Positions 9,288 through 22,114 are shown, numbered from the stretch's first letter. The stretch is DNA of 64,000 nt from Hanleya hanleyi (GCA_036873755.1 JAVTVY010025252.1:1-64000); one strand, 5' to 3'. Translations and numbers: made by a program. Notes: a model not told the origin generated them from the sequence alone.

Positions 9288-10029
9288 ACGTATATGAGCG
9301 GTGTAGGGATAGGCGGTACACATAACTGATTTTAGACTAAAAACTTGCCAACTTCACAAAAGATGGAAGCTAGTAGACCATACCGTATAGACAACAATAC
9401 ATTTTGCTACATTTAAGACGGTTGGCGATAATTTAAAATATAGGTAAAACGATTTTGTACACATTAATTAATTATTTAATTAAGAACAAAAGTCTACATT
9501 GTTCATTAGAATTCAATGAGAAATGCACAGAATCTTGAATAACTGCAGGGATCGACAACATGTTGTTTCTGTTACGTTTCTGCTGTCATCATAGAAAAAA
9601 ATGTAATGACTTGAAATAAATATCATTCTGAAACTCATGCATCGGTTATTCGGGCCGTTGTCCTATAGTTTCAGTTAAACCCATTTCTTAACTGTCAAAT
9701 TTTAATTTTCACAAAAAAAAATCTTAACCCTGCCTGGCCTGGAGGGTAGGGGGGGGGGAGGCACTCATCCCCTCTCCCCAGTGAAATTTTTCCCGTAGCT
9801 CCGAAACGAACAAATATCAAGAGCTGAAAGTCTGTGACTTTTCCGCTTTGTATATTGGAGTCATTTTAAATATTGCCTATTTACATATCCCTCTGAAAAG
9901 AGGATCATGATCAAATTCAAAATGACTGCAATGAGGGTGTGAATGAACAGTTGCGTTTTTGTCGTTTTTCTTCAAAATTGTTGCCTTTCATGTATAAAAG
10001 TGCCCAAAAATATTTTAGTTTCCAATTTA
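9288..10029. other. Unannotated AT-rich intergenic DNA
   Basis: No gene, splice-consistent exon or strong repeat is seen. The only marked feature is a G-rich run at about 9748-9762 ('ggtagggggggggagg') inside a segment that resembles the flank of the dispersed repeat at 51745-52250. Confidence 0.5.
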
Positions 10030-10320
10030 CACAGCCAGGAAAAAGGTGATGGCCCATCACCCTTTAATGGTGATCAGACCTGGCCTTCAACTTCAAAAGG
10101 CGATGAGTTAGAGCCATCACCTTTAAATGGTGGCGGCCATCACCTTTTAGGGGTGATGATGTTGCTTCATCACTCTTAAAAGGTGATGATCTAAATTCAC
10201 AATAATTGCTAATCACTCATCAGAGGTGATGGCCATCATTTTTAAAGGTGATCATAAGAAAGGTGATTACTAACTCATCACCTTTTCGGGGTGATAGTTA
10301 TCACATTTTTTCTGCCATTG
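10030..10320. mobile_element. 291-bp TIR element made of GGTGATG/CATCACC words
   Basis: The left end is CACAGCCAGGAAAAAGG. The right end, reverse complemented, is CAATGGCAGAAAAAATG. Both flanks show TA (10028-10029 and 10321-10322), a likely target duplication. The interior is a run of the word ggtgat/atcacc in both orientations, often as hairpins with short spacers (for example catcacctttaaatggtg). The left end is almost the same as the end of the 6.4-kb element at 44702, although that element uses a different word (GGTGTTG). Confidence 0.7.
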
Positions 10321-10560
10321 TATTATGTAGTTTTAGCGGAAAAACTTGCGCAAATAAAAAAAATCGAAGAATCTGACCGAAAATCGTCAAAAATGCCTTT
10401 TGGAAAATAACGTCACCATGACGTCACCATGGCAGTAATCTTGGATTATTTACATTTTCTAGTAGAGCGTGACCCAAAGATATAACGTGGTAACTTTCAG
10501 CACGCTAGCCTCGGGTATAACAAAAATATATATTTTTTGGGGGGGGGAGGACAATTTCAC
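10321..10560 (+). repeat. Dispersed repeat family with TGACGTCA-like motifs, copy 1
   Basis: Matches 51990-52250 and 63560-63790 in order: an 'aaaaaaatc' segment, then 'aatgcctttt', paired gacgtca motifs, 'atcttgga', 'tagagcgtgacccaa', 'gtggtaacttt' and 'ctagc', followed by a G or C homopolymer. Non-coding; class unknown. Confidence 0.6.
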
Positions 10561-11244
10561 ATCGGGTTAGACGAAGTTCACATAGGCTTTCATAATCACC
10601 TGCTGGAAATAATTTCAAGCTATCCAGTTCTGCAAATAAGTTATTGATCATATCATATCTCTCCATATTTCATATCTCCATAGTTAATGAGGAATAACTT
10701 TCTATCAACCTGGATATTTTTGAAAATAATGAAATATCATGGCCATAAATCGTTTTTATCACAAGATGTTGCGGATTGACAACGTTCACCAGGTATAAAA
10801 AAAATGGCAATTCAGATATCGACTGCACATTAATATAATAGCATCAAAACAGTCTGGACTTTAAACGAATATTTAAGAATTTCCATACGTTAATTTTCAT
10901 TATATGACATTGTTACCGGTCATACATTAGAAAAAACAACAACATTGTTACCCTACCCATACCGTAATATATTTTTTGCTTGAGTATAGCTAAAAGAAAT
11001 CTGAAGGTCATTTTTTTTCAAGATAGTTATTGATCCGTGAATAAAAGGTTGAATAACACGATCAATAGGAGAGAAAGAGCGAATTGATACGAAAGAATGG
11101 CGTCCCCAATGTAAAAATGGTCGCTTTCACGTTATGGACACTGACCGTCACTTCCGTTTCCGGTCAAGTTATCGGAAGTGAACTTTGATCAGGGGACCGC
11201 ACTCTATCATGTCGATATACATGTACATGTAGCTTCAAGCTAAA
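10561..11244. other. Unannotated intergenic DNA
   Basis: AT-rich sequence without a convincing ORF, splice signal set or repeat. A small catgtacatgta palindrome lies at 11219-11230 just before the minisatellite. Confidence 0.5.
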
Positions 11245-12205
11245 CATTCACGAGCGGGACCCATCCCCTATCCTTCGCCAGGGGGGCCGTTCTCCATCAC
11301 TTCAATTTACATTCAATGTGAACATTCACGAGGGGACCCATCCACTATCCCCTTAATATACCTGTGAGGTGAATATTCACCAAGGGGACCGTTGTCTACC
11401 ACACCATAAGGTGAACATTCACCAGGAAGACCGTTCTCTATCACTTCAATGTACCTATAATGTGAACATTCACCAGGAGAACCGTTCACTATCACCTCGA
11501 TATACCCACAAGGAGAACATTCACCTGGAGGACCGTTCTCTATCACCTCAGTATTACTATAAGGAGAACATTTATCAGGAGGACCGTTCTCTATCACCTC
11601 AATATTACTATAAAGAGAACATTCTCCTGGAGGACTGTTCTCTATCACCTCAATATACCCATAGGGAGAACATTCACCTGTAGGATCGTTATCTATCACC
11701 TAAGTATTACTATAAGGAGAACATTCATCAGGAGGACCGTGCTCTATCACCTCAATATAACTAAGGCAAACATTCAACAGGAGGACCGTTCTCTATCCCC
11801 TCAATATACCTATAAGGTGAACATTCACCAGGAGGACCGTTCTCTATCACTTCAATATACTTATAATGTGAACACTCACCAGGATGACCGTCATCTATCA
11901 CCTCAATATACCCATAAGAACATTCACCAGGAGGACCGCGTTCTCTATCACCTCAATATATACATATAAGGAGAACATTCACCAGGAGGACCGCGTTCTC
12001 TATCACCTCAATATATATCTATAAGGAGAACATTCACCAGGAGGACCGCGTTCTCTATCACCTCAATATATACCTATACGGAGAACATTCACCAGGAGGA
12101 CCGCGTTCTCTATCACCTCAATATATACCTATAAGGTGAACATTCACAGGAGAACCGTTCTCTATCCCTTTAATATTATTTTGTGGGGAGCATTCAGTAG
12201 GGGGG
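11245..12205. repeat. 51-bp minisatellite, block 1
   Basis: Tandem units of about 51 bp with the core acattcaccaggaggaccg followed by ttctctatcacctcaatata. Because 51 = 3 x 17, both strands stay open over several units (17-residue repeats of type N-I-H-Q-E-D-R-S-L on plus and I-E-V-I-E-N-G-P-P-G-E-C on minus), but frequent 1-2 bp indels and length variants break every frame. No initiation or splice context supports translation. Confidence 0.85.
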
Positions 12206-12209
12206 TACC

Positions 12210-12996
12210 GACATTATCCCCCCACGACAGTTTCCCCAGCGACATTTTCCCCAGCGACATTTTCCCCAACGACATTTTCCCCCACGACAGTATCCCCACA
12301 CGACATTTTCCATAGGCGACATTTCCCCCATCCTAATATTACGTGCTGTACTAATAATTACGATTAGTTTTCTGGCTGTTATTTATTTCTTGTCACGGTC
12401 TTATGTCGGCCTACCGACCGCATCAAATTTGAATTCCAATGAACTATCTTTTTATTTCGTCAATTTCCGGCAATTTCTCTGCCTATAAAGTGAATAAGCA
12501 ATACTTTTGAGTAGATTTTTGTTGTTATAATGTATTGTTTGAAAGTTCAGTTTTGTCTAAATCGTTATGAATTAAACATTTTTAATTTAAAGTTCAGTTC
12601 TGTCTAAATTGTTATGAATTAAATATTTTCAATTCAAATTCGAATATCTAGTAATCTATCGGAAAATATCGGCAGTATCGATGATGAAGTGATCATATAA
12701 TAATATCAAATTTTTGCCGCTTTTATGCAGCGTGAATTTTTGATCACTTTTCATTCATTGGCATATAATATTCTTAAGTTACCATCCGAATAAATAACTT
12801 TAAGTGCAAACTTAAAAAAATCAAGGTGGGGAGTTGACCGCGACTGCGATAGTCGGCAGATCGTAATTATTACAGCACGTAATATTAGGGTGAGGAAAAT
12901 GTCGCCTGGGGAAAATGTCGTCTGGGGAAACTGTCGTGGGGGAAAATATCGGTGGGGAAAATGTCGCTGGGGAAACTGTCGTTGGGGGATAATGTC
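12210..12996. mobile_element. 787-bp TIR element with CGACATTTTCCCC word arrays
   Basis: Inserted inside the 51-bp array. The left arm (12210 to about 12365) is a series of gacattttcccc and gacagtttcccc words ending in atattacgtgctgta. The right arm (about 12862-12996) is its inverted copy starting tacagcacgtaatatt. Termini are GACATTATCCCCC. Array sequence ttcagtagg lies on both sides. The centre (12380-12850) is AT-rich, with a duplicated segment around gttcagttttgtctaaat, and non-coding. Confidence 0.8.
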
Positions 12997-15494
12997 ATGG
13001 ACTCTTCAGTAGGAGGACCGTTCTCTATCACACCATAATGTGAACATTCAGCAGGGGGGCCGTTCTCTATTACCTCGATATACCCATAAGGAGAACATTC
13101 GCCTGGAGGACCGTTCTCTATCACCTCAACATTACCATAAGGAGAACATTCACCAGGAGGACCGTTCTCTATCGCCTCGATAAAACCTATAATGTGAACA
13201 TTCACCAGAATGACCGTTCTCATTCACTTCAATATAACTATACGGGGAACATTCACCAGGAGGACCGTTCTCTATCACTTCAATATGCATGTACATTCAA
13301 TGTGAACATTCAGGAGGGGACCCATCCACTATCCCATAATATACCTATATGAGGTGAACACCAAACAAGGGGACCGTTCCCTATCACTCCATAACGTGAA
13401 CAGTCACTAGGAAAAGCGTTCTCTATCACTTCAATGCACCTGTAAGGAGAACATTCACCAGAAGGACCGTTCTCTATCACTTCAATACAACTATAAGGGG
13501 AACATTCACCAGGAGGACCGTTGTCTATCACTTCAATATACATGTACATTCAATGTGAACATTCACGAAGGGATCCATCCACTATCCCCTAAATATACCT
13601 ATATGAGGTGAACATCAACCAACCAACACCAACCAACTCCATAACGTGAACATTCACCAGGAGGACCGTTCTCTATCACTTCAATATAACTGTAAGGGGA
13701 CCATTCACCAGGAGGACCGTTGTTAATCGCTTCAATATACATGTACGTTCAATGTGAACATTCACGAAGGGATCCATCCACTATCTCCTAAATATACCTA
13801 TATGAGGTGAACATCAACCAACCAACTCCATAATGTGAACACTCACCAGAATGAGCGTCCCCTATCACCTCAATATACCCATAAGGAGAACATTCACCAG
13901 GAGGACCGCGTCCTCTATCACCTCAATATAACTACAGGGCAAACATTCACCAGGAGGACCGTTCTCTATCCCTTCAATATATCTATGAGGAGAACATTCA
14001 CTAGGATGACCGTTCTCTATCACTTCAATATACCCATAATGTGAACACTCACCAGGATGACGGTCATCTATCGCCTCATTATAACCATAAGAAGAACATT
14101 CACCAGGAGGACCGCGTTCTCTATCACCTCAGTATATACCTATAAGGAGAATATTCACCAGGAGGACCGTTCTCTATCCCTTCAGTATAATTATATGGGA
14201 AACATTCACTAGGAGGATCGTTCTCTATCACGCCATAAGCTGAACCTTCACCAGGAGGATCGTTCTCTATCACTTCAATATACTTATAATGTGAACATTC
14301 ACCAGGAGGACCATTCTCTCTTACCTCGATATACCCATAAGGATAAAATTCACCTGCAGGATCGTTCTCTATCACCTCAATATTACTATAAGGATAATTT
14401 CACCAGAAGAACCGTTCTATATCACTTCAATATACCTATAACGTAAACATTCACCAGGAGGAGCGTTCTCTATCACTTCAATATTCTTATAATGTGAATA
14501 TTCACCAGGAGGACCATTCTCTATTACCTCGATATATCAATACGGAGAAAATTCACCTGGAAGATCGTTCTCTATCACCTCAATTTTATTATAAGGAGAA
14601 CATTCACCAGGAGGACCGTTCTCTATCACCTCGATATACCTATAATGTGAACATTCACCAGGAGGACCGTTCCCTATCCCTTTAACATAACTATAATGCG
14701 AATATTCAGCAGGATGGCCGTCATCTATCACTCCAATATACCCATAAGGAGAACATTCACCAGGAGGACCGCATTCCCTATCACTTCAATATAATTATAT
14801 GGGGAACATCCACTAGGAGGACCGTTCTCTATCACTTCAATATACCTATAATTGGAACATTCACCAGGAGGACGGTTCTCTATCACCTCAATATATCCAT
14901 AGGGAGAACATTCACCTGGAGGACCGCTCTCTATCACCTCAATACTACGATAAGGAGAACATTCACCAGGAGGACCGTTCTCTATCACTTCGAAATACCC
15001 ATAAGGAGAAAATTCACCAGGCGGAGCGTTCTCTGTCACCTCAATATACATATAAGAAGGACATCCCCCTGGAGGACCGTTATCTATCATCTCAATATTA
15101 CTGTAATGAGAACATTCACCAGGAGGACCGTTCTCTATCACTTCAATATACCCATAAGGAGAATATTCACCTGGAGGACCGTTCTCTATCACCTCAATAT
15201 TACTATAAGGAGAACATTCACCCGGAGGACCGTTCTCTTATCACTTCAATATACTTGTAATGTGAACACTCACCAGGATGACCGTTCTCTATCACCCCAA
15301 TATACACATAAGGAGAAAATTCATCAGGAGAAACGCTCTCTGTCACCTCAATTCTACGATAAGGAGAACATTCACCAGGAGGATCGTGCTCTGTCACCTC
15401 GATTTACCCATAAGGAGAACATTCACCAGGAGGACCGTTCTCTATCACCTCAATATACCCATAAGGAGAAAATTCACCAGGAGGCCCGCTCTCT
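12997..15494. repeat. 51-bp minisatellite, block 2
   Basis: Continuation of the same array, about 49 units. A variant with cattcacgaagggatccatc and actatcccctaaatatacc recurs at about 13318, 13558 and 13755, and also in blocks 1 and 3, which suggests a higher-order repeat. The conserved motif ttcaccaggaggaccg partly resembles the CTCF core consensus, but the final C of that core is replaced. Confidence 0.85.
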
Positions 15495-15504
15495 CCCTCA
15501 CAGT

Positions 15505-15960
15505 AGCAAGGTATATACCTTTAAGAGGTATATACCTGTCTGGTACCTTAGATGTGCCTTAATTGTACCTTAACTTTGGAGTGTACCTTAACGATACCTT
15601 ATAACCGAGATGACTTATTGTACCTTCAATAGGTATATACCTCAACAGTACCTCTTGAGGTTCGGTAGGTGTGCCTTGAGAAGGTATATACCTGATCAGT
15701 ACCTGGCAAAGTCTGTACCAGTACCTCCATGGTGCCTTATCAACTTAGCTTAATTTTCATCAAATTGAACTGTACCTTGATGGTACCTCTCAGACTTGGA
15801 ATTTTGTTCAAGCCAAAGCCCTGTACCTTCTTGGTACCTTATGAACTTGGTTAATTTTACAACTTGGGGTATACCTTGTTGGTACCTCCTAGACTTAAAC
15901 ATTTATTCCAGCCAAATCTATGACCTTATACCTTATCAATCTGTTAATTTTCAACAAATT
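15505..15960. repeat. Left GGTACCTT word array of the 7.08-kb element
   Basis: More than twenty copies of taccttNNtggtacctt-type words in both orientations, many forming the palindrome ggtacc or aggtatatacct. Spacers vary and are not conserved. Such densely repeated subterminal words are, in other TIR transposons, transposase binding sites; that role is an inference here. Confidence 0.75.
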
Positions 15961-17096
15961 GAACGTGAGACGCATTTCTTAACATTTTGTACCGCTGGAC
16001 AGTATGTTGACAAATATTGTACATTTTGACAGGTTCGACTCCCAGTTTGCAAAGAAAACATGTGTAAACAGAGGTCGGTCTTTCGTGTAAGGATATATTG
16101 TTTCTGCTTTTATATGCGGTACCGGTAACCGTATTGAAAATCTTTCTTCCAGACTCATTCTTGTACCCAGCCAGACTATTGTCCACCTTTATCTGGGGAC
16201 ACTTTCATGAAACACGACTCATAAGGAACATATTCCCTGGCTTGAGGGATACTTGGTGGTAGATGCCTACGTATATATTTTAATAAATTATGATTGTCTT
16301 CTTTTTTCCCATCTACTTTTTTTTAATTATTATTATTATTATGGGGTTTTTTTGTTTTTTTTTTTTTACTTTTCCTACATTTTTGTCTCTCAGCTTTGAC
16401 TCAAGTCATTTCCATTCAAGCAGGGCAAAACCTAAGAATCACAGTTTTAGTTTTCTTTCATACATTGATTTACAATGAATTAAAGAGCGATTTAATTTTT
16501 TTTAAATTAATTCTCATAACAACTATATCTAGACTCAGTTGACAAACCTTCGAGAATTCCAGTGGAGAGAGAGAGAATTGTGTTAGTACAATGACGTCAC
16601 TGGGGAATTTTCCTCCCTCTGAAAAGCCTAAGTTTAGCACAGAAGTAAATGGCAGAAAAACATCCCGCGGAGAATAGTTCATCTCTCATTTTAACATATA
16701 ATTTAAATTTAAATATACAACTTTTCTAGGGAACCAGGCTACTGTTGCGTTTTGCTGTGCCGGTAAATTTTGTCAAGTTTTGATGCGAACGTGGCACTCC
16801 GTTTAACAGAACAGTTTATATTCTTGTGTTCCAACCAGCCAAGTTGCGTTTGTGTGTCAAATTCTTAATGTACGGTCGTTGAGATGTAGGATTACAAGGC
16901 ATTATTGATACCGTAGTATCACGACAAAAGTGAAGAAGAGAGAAATGTTGTTTGGACAACAAGTTGAACAACAACAACAGCGCAACAACAACAACACCGG
17001 AATTACCAGGCAACGATTTGCAAGTAAGAGTGGATTTACATATAAACAACAACAACAGTACCGGTAAGTATCTATAACTAGGCGAAGAAACTTATG
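15961..17096. other. Interior of the 7.08-kb element, no gene seen
   Basis: Contains T-rich tracts (16300-16380) and an AAC-rich stretch (about 16960-17058). Short ORFs here have no recognisable domain and no supporting splice sites. Confidence 0.45.
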
Positions 17097-17535
17097 TACT
17101 GTCTGTCCCAGATAATATATCCGAGACGTTTTCGTAAATATTTCGGAGACAATTTTGAATTTATCGTACAACATTGAAACTTCACACAGCTAAAAAATAC
17201 AAATTTTTCCCCGTATCTTATTAAAATCTGTTGAGAATTGACGAAGATTACAAATATCTACCATGTTTGTTTGGGTCCACGATGATGTTGATCTGCCAAT
17301 GTTATAACGTGCATGCTTGACGTCCTGACTACAAAACATAACGCACAAATCTCCCAACAAGTCTAATATTTGTTTTCGAGATTTATTGAGAACTACTGGA
17401 AGGATTCTCGTGATACTTTGGAAAAAAATAGTACTTTTTAGTTTATCTACTGTGTGAAGTTTCAATATCGTCCGATAAATTGTCTCCGAAATATTGCCAA
17501 AAACATCTCGGATATATTATCTGGGAGAGACAGTA
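17097..17535. mobile_element. Fold-back MITE, about 440 bp
   Basis: Arms of about 85 bp: the left reads tactgtctgtcccagataat and continues to tgaaacttcacac at about 17187; the right starts gtgtgaagtttcaat at about 17452 and ends ctgggagagacagta. The loop is non-coding. Confidence 0.75.
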
Positions 17536-17659
17536 GATCAATACATGATCTACAATGCCCAACGCTACAGTGGGCCGGTTTGATAACCGCGAAGAACTGA
17601 TCAGTGTGTCTCACAGGCTCTCAAAGTGTTTTTAGGGGTGTGAACGATGGTATTAGGGT

Positions 17660-18415
17660 GAAGTGTAGAATATGGGGTCTCTATATAACTCCATGCTTTA
17701 TATAAAAATACACCAAGGTCTGAAACGCACTTTGGGTGAAACGAGAAATAAACGGCACAATGAGATGATGGTCCCCTTCTTTCTCAATTCTGATTGGACA
17801 GCTGATCAGTGTGTGACCTCTCTTGCCGGAGACGTGTCACGACTGACCGATCAGAATTAAGAAAGAAGCACACCATCATCTCGATGTGCCGACTTGAATG
17901 GAGAGTCAGGTTGGATTTTGAATCGCTCGGCAAAGGTATAAAATTGCACAAATTAACTAATTTGACGACGGAAATATATAGAGTGACAATTGTAGAATAT
18001 GCTGAAGTATTTTGTTTGGAGGTACATGTAAACCGTTTATTTCTCGTTTCAACCAAAGTGCATTTCAGACGTTGGTGTATTTTACGTTCATAAAGTTAGA
18101 CCGCGGTTCGCAGTTCATTATTCGGGACCAGTCATTCAGCGACTCATTACAGCGCCCCTAGCAGCGCCCCCTTGCATCAGATTTGGGATATGAATATGCA
18201 AAGATATAGAGCATGGCATTCTCTCTTGCTATACAGAGTTTGGAGTTCAAAGTACTCTAATAAAAAAAAATACAGATTTCCATATCTGAGGAAATAATTG
18301 CTGGTTTCCTCGACTAATGAACTGCGAAGCGCGGTCTAACTTTATGAATTTGTGTATTTTTATATAAAGCATGGGGTTATATACATGTATAGAGACCCCA
18401 TATTTCGATACTGCA
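17660..18415. mobile_element. Three nested inverted repeats
   Basis: Outer arms: tggggtctctatataactcc... at 17672-17712 against gtgtatttttatataaagca... at 18351-18405. Middle arms: tctgaaacgcactttgggtg at about 17718 against gtttcaaccaaagtgcattt at about 18045. Inner arms: cataaagttagaccgcggtt at 18089 against gcgcggtctaactttatg at about 18328. This reads as successive insertion of fold-back elements into one another. Confidence 0.7.
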
Positions 18416-19206
18416 CTGTAATACAACCATCCACACCCCCCAAAACTCTTGATTTGAGGGCGTATGATGTCTCTGTAATCCATTTTTGAATATCATCAGG
18501 AATGAAATTTGAAGTGGTTATGAATCCATTGAAAATGATGAATAGTGTGATCAGCTATTCGTCCTTTTCGTGCGTATTGTCCGATAACCCCAAGTTTCCT
18601 TAACAGCCCTGGTCTGTTAACTGCTGGCATTTCCATATCTCGGAAAAAATGGAGGCGCATGTGTCCTGTCTATAATTATTTCTACTATCCTGATTTGATT
18701 TTTGAGCAAGTTAAGTAGGTGATTCCTCAGTTTTGATGTCAACTGATAGGATACAATAATATATGTTTTATCGATGTTGATCAAGTTTTATAATAATTCA
18801 TTAATTGCCTTTTGATATTCATCTTGCAGATTTTGACTTACATGTAGTACAAGTAACAGAGGCAGAAGGATATTCAAAACCCAAACCTGGGATCTTACCT
18901 CTGACAATGGCACAGCAGTATAGTGTAAGTATTTGTCTTTTCTCATTAACAGGATTTAGCCAGAGATATATCCCAATGGACAGACAATTTCAAATTTGGA
19001 TAGACAAGAATTTGAAAATTTAACATGGGATGGATATGAAGAAAGGAAATTTAGTAGACTGTCCAAATCTAGCAAAATGAGATACTTTGACAGGTAGATT
19101 TTATATCCTGGCTGACACACTAGGTTTGTCATGCTGCTGGAATTTCTGCTCAATTACAAGCGTCCGTCCGTCATTCATAATTCAGCCGTCGTCCATAATC
19201 CAATGG

Positions 19207-19745
19207 CTGAGTTGCACATCATTGAGAGAACAGTTGATCAGCTACTGAGTTGTATAATTTCACTTTCGCCTATCTGTTAAACCATGACTATTTTGAACTG
19301 GTGATAGCTGGCATAATTTTATACATGTACTACTATATTTTTCCAGTATTCGAAAAATCTCATTATGCTTGAATATTGGGAAAATATAGTTCACATGTAT
19401 AAAATTATGCCAGTTATCAGGAGTTCAAATTACTCTCCAGGGTTAAATGATAGGGAAAAGTGAAATTATAGCTGCTCAACTGAAGTCACAGATCAGTGAA
19501 CATATGGGCTCTCCTTTGTTCTCTCAATAATGTGCAACTGGGTAATTCTGATTGTGATATTCACAAATTATTTCAGTTGTCACGAGTCAAAATTACTCTC
19601 CAGGGTCAAAGGATAGGGAAAAGTGAAATTATATAACCCAGTAGCTGCTCAAGTGAAGTCACAGATCAGTGAAGAGACGGGGCCACGGCTCTCCTTTGTT
19701 CTCTCAATAATGTGCAACTGAGTCATTCTGATTGTGATATTCACA
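19207..19745. repeat. Hairpin plus partial tandem duplication
   Basis: About 19207-19540 is an inverted repeat (gagttgcacatcattgagag ... ctctcaataatgtgcaact) with a core around tacatgtactac. The right arm is duplicated as a tandem copy at about 19575-19745. It lies in the long intron of the BEN-like remnant. Non-coding. Confidence 0.7.
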
Positions 19746-20739
19746 GTTAGAACAGAATATTAATTTAGAACAGCTTAATAATAGGTATTTCATTCTCGGC
19801 CATGGATGATATGTGATTTGGTTGTATGTAGTTTAATTTATGCCTCAAACCCCAAAACAAGAAAATATGACCGCCTTTATTGAACATGCAAACTCATCTA
19901 GGTGACAAATTCAAGGGAAACAACTCTGGGCTTCGCCAAGGAATTTTTTTTAGTACTGGTGGAATTAGGGGCTGATGATGCTGATAAAACAATGAGTATA
20001 CTATACTAATGTTTATCATAAGGTGACGTGATATCCGAGAGTATATATGTGTCCATTGTTAGCAAATTAATTAATAAATCAGCAAGGCCTGTATCCTGTG
20101 ATTTTGTACATTGGTACATGTTTTATGGAGGTGTACTTTTTACCATTCTTTCTTTGAAATGTTTATACTCTGTTTCAGATGGTTGAGCTGTCACCTGGAA
20201 GTGGTGTGTTCGTATACCAGGACCAGTATCACCAGGCAATGAACAAGTCACTATGTGAATGCACCTTCTAGAAGACTGAAACAGCCAACAGAGATGAACG
20301 CCTCTGCTCAGGGTGATGGAAGACCAGCGGCGAGATATTTGATGAACACGCTCTTCTCACTTGAATACCTAGCTAGGGGGAAACTGCTGGCGCTGAACGG
20401 TGACATCATCGGAGCAATAAAGGGTGAGCAAAATCACTATCTGAGCTCCCATACTAAGTTTCAGGGCACCGGTTAAATGTCAGGTACATTAGATTTTTCT
20501 ACGAAGTAGGCTACCATTTTAAAATTGTCCGGTAATGAGTGAGTGAGTGAGTCAGTCCATCCGAATCCTTTCGTCGGCAAAAGAGGGAGAACCGTTCACA
20601 TTAGAACCTTGATTTTTGGCATGAACGTGCATTAGGGCATTGTTACCAGCAAGTTCTGAGCTGACCGAATTCTGATGAATTGTTTTTTTATAATTATTTT
20701 TATACACCCGCTTGAAAAAGCGGACGTGTTATGGGATGG

Positions 20740-21405
20740 CACTGTTTGTCCGTCCATCCGTCCATTTCGTGTCCGGGCTGAATATCGCGCACTTTTCAAA
20801 CTACAGACCCGGCGTTTGGTAGGTCACAGGTGCATTAGGGGGAGATGACGTGTCATACGTTGCCTTCACTCATGTGGGCCGTTTCCATGGCAACCAGACA
20901 CACCCTCTTTATCTCAGCCATTGTAAAGGTAGTTTCATGTCCGAACTATATATCGCACACTTTTCAAGCTACTGATCTGAAGTTTGGTAGGTAGGTGCAT
21001 TAGGGAGAGACGTGTCATGTTTTGCTTTCGCTCATGTGGGCCGTTTCCATGGCAACCAGACACACCCTCTTCATCTCAGCCATTGTACAGGTAGTTTCTC
21101 TCGTGTCCGGATTATATATCGCACAGTTTTCAAGCTACTGATCTGAAGTTTGGTAGGTAGGTACATTAGGGAGAGACGTGTCATGTTTTGCTTTCGCTCA
21201 TGTGGGCCGTTTCCATGGCAACCAGACACACCCTCTTTATCTCAGCCATTGTGAAGGTAGTTTCTCTCGTGTCCGGACTATATATCCCACACTTTTCAAG
21301 ATACTGATCTGTTTGGTAGGTAGGTGCATTAGGGAGAGACATGTCATGCATTGCTTTTGCTGATGTGGGCCGTTTCCATGGCAACCAGACACACCCTCAT
21401 TATTA
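20740..21405 (+). repeat. Tandem repeat, about 165-bp unit, four copies
   Basis: Each unit contains gtgtccgg...tatatcgcacacttttcaag, a 'gtttggtaggtaggtgcatt' segment and cgtttccatggcaaccagac. The first copy is preceded by a cacccgcttgaaaaagcgga hairpin. Lies in the second intron of the BEN-like remnant. Short ORFs through it are repeat artefacts. Confidence 0.75.
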
Positions 21406-22114
21406 ATCCAATGGGCATTGAAATCACACAGTCACTTGCCATGGGACAGGCTGCAAAAGTAATCAGCCTTCTAATGATGTTTATTTATTCATTTCAGCTT
21501 TCTGTACAACACATTCAACAAGTACAGCCACTGTGATCAACCGGCAATGGGTGAAAAAGTCACAGGATTAAAGAGCCGAAACAGAGGACTGTGGTGATCA
21601 GCGCTTAGTTCACTTGCGTTTCCTGGTGTAAATGGAATAGGATACAAACATTGTGACATGTATATGACTGATAGATTGTTGAAAGCGACTTCAATTCACA
21701 CACTCTCCCCTTGATTCACTTGCTTTCTACCATGTCGACATGAGAACAATCAATAGCATGTCTGGATACAACAAGAAAGGACGGTGAATAAGAAAGAACA
21801 GTCAAACCATATTGTAAACAAGTGAGCTGAAAGAATGTTGCTGTAAATATGATTCATAGTGCTATTTTATGTATGGAAGAATTACTGTTTTTGTGTAAAA
21901 AATACACTAAAATATTCTTCTGAAATCGGATTTGTTGATTTTTATGGTGTGCTATCGTATATCTACTGCTATCAACACAAGTTAGAAACTCATCTACTGC
22001 AGTTCTTTAGTAAAAATTTCTTACAGCTACTTTCTCCAGTTACAGCCAGATGAGCTACAGTGCCGTGGCACTATCTTTATGGTGTGCCATCTTTTATGTA
22101 CTGCTATCTTTTGG

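Larger units (their letters stand above)
18830..21571 (+). pseudogene. BEN-domain-like gene remnant inside the 7.08-kb element
   Basis: Three candidate exons with good splice sites: 18830-18924 (ends agt|gtaagt), 20179-20423 (tttcag| ... |gtgagc) and 21498-21571 (atttcag|, stop TAA). The translation includes H-V-V-Q-V-T-E-A-E, then M-V-E-L-S-P-G-S-G-V-F-V, and after a +1 frameshift near 20250 A-R-Y-L-M-N-T-L-F-S-L-E-Y-L-A and L-N-G-D-I-I-G-A-I-K. The G-S-G-V start, R-x-L-M-x-x-L-F core and A-I-K end resemble a BEN domain. Phases fit, except for the internal frameshift and early TAG. No N-terminal exons are found upstream. It may be captured host sequence or the element's own gene; family call moderate to low. 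Confidence 0.45.

Noticed and set aside
11313..15573. Long ORFs on both strands of the minisatellite (up to 155 codons)
   Set aside because: They follow from the 51-bp period. Indels break every frame, and there is no start context or splice structure.
16290..16478. F/S-rich ORF at the T-rich tract
   Set aside because: Product of homopolymer T runs.
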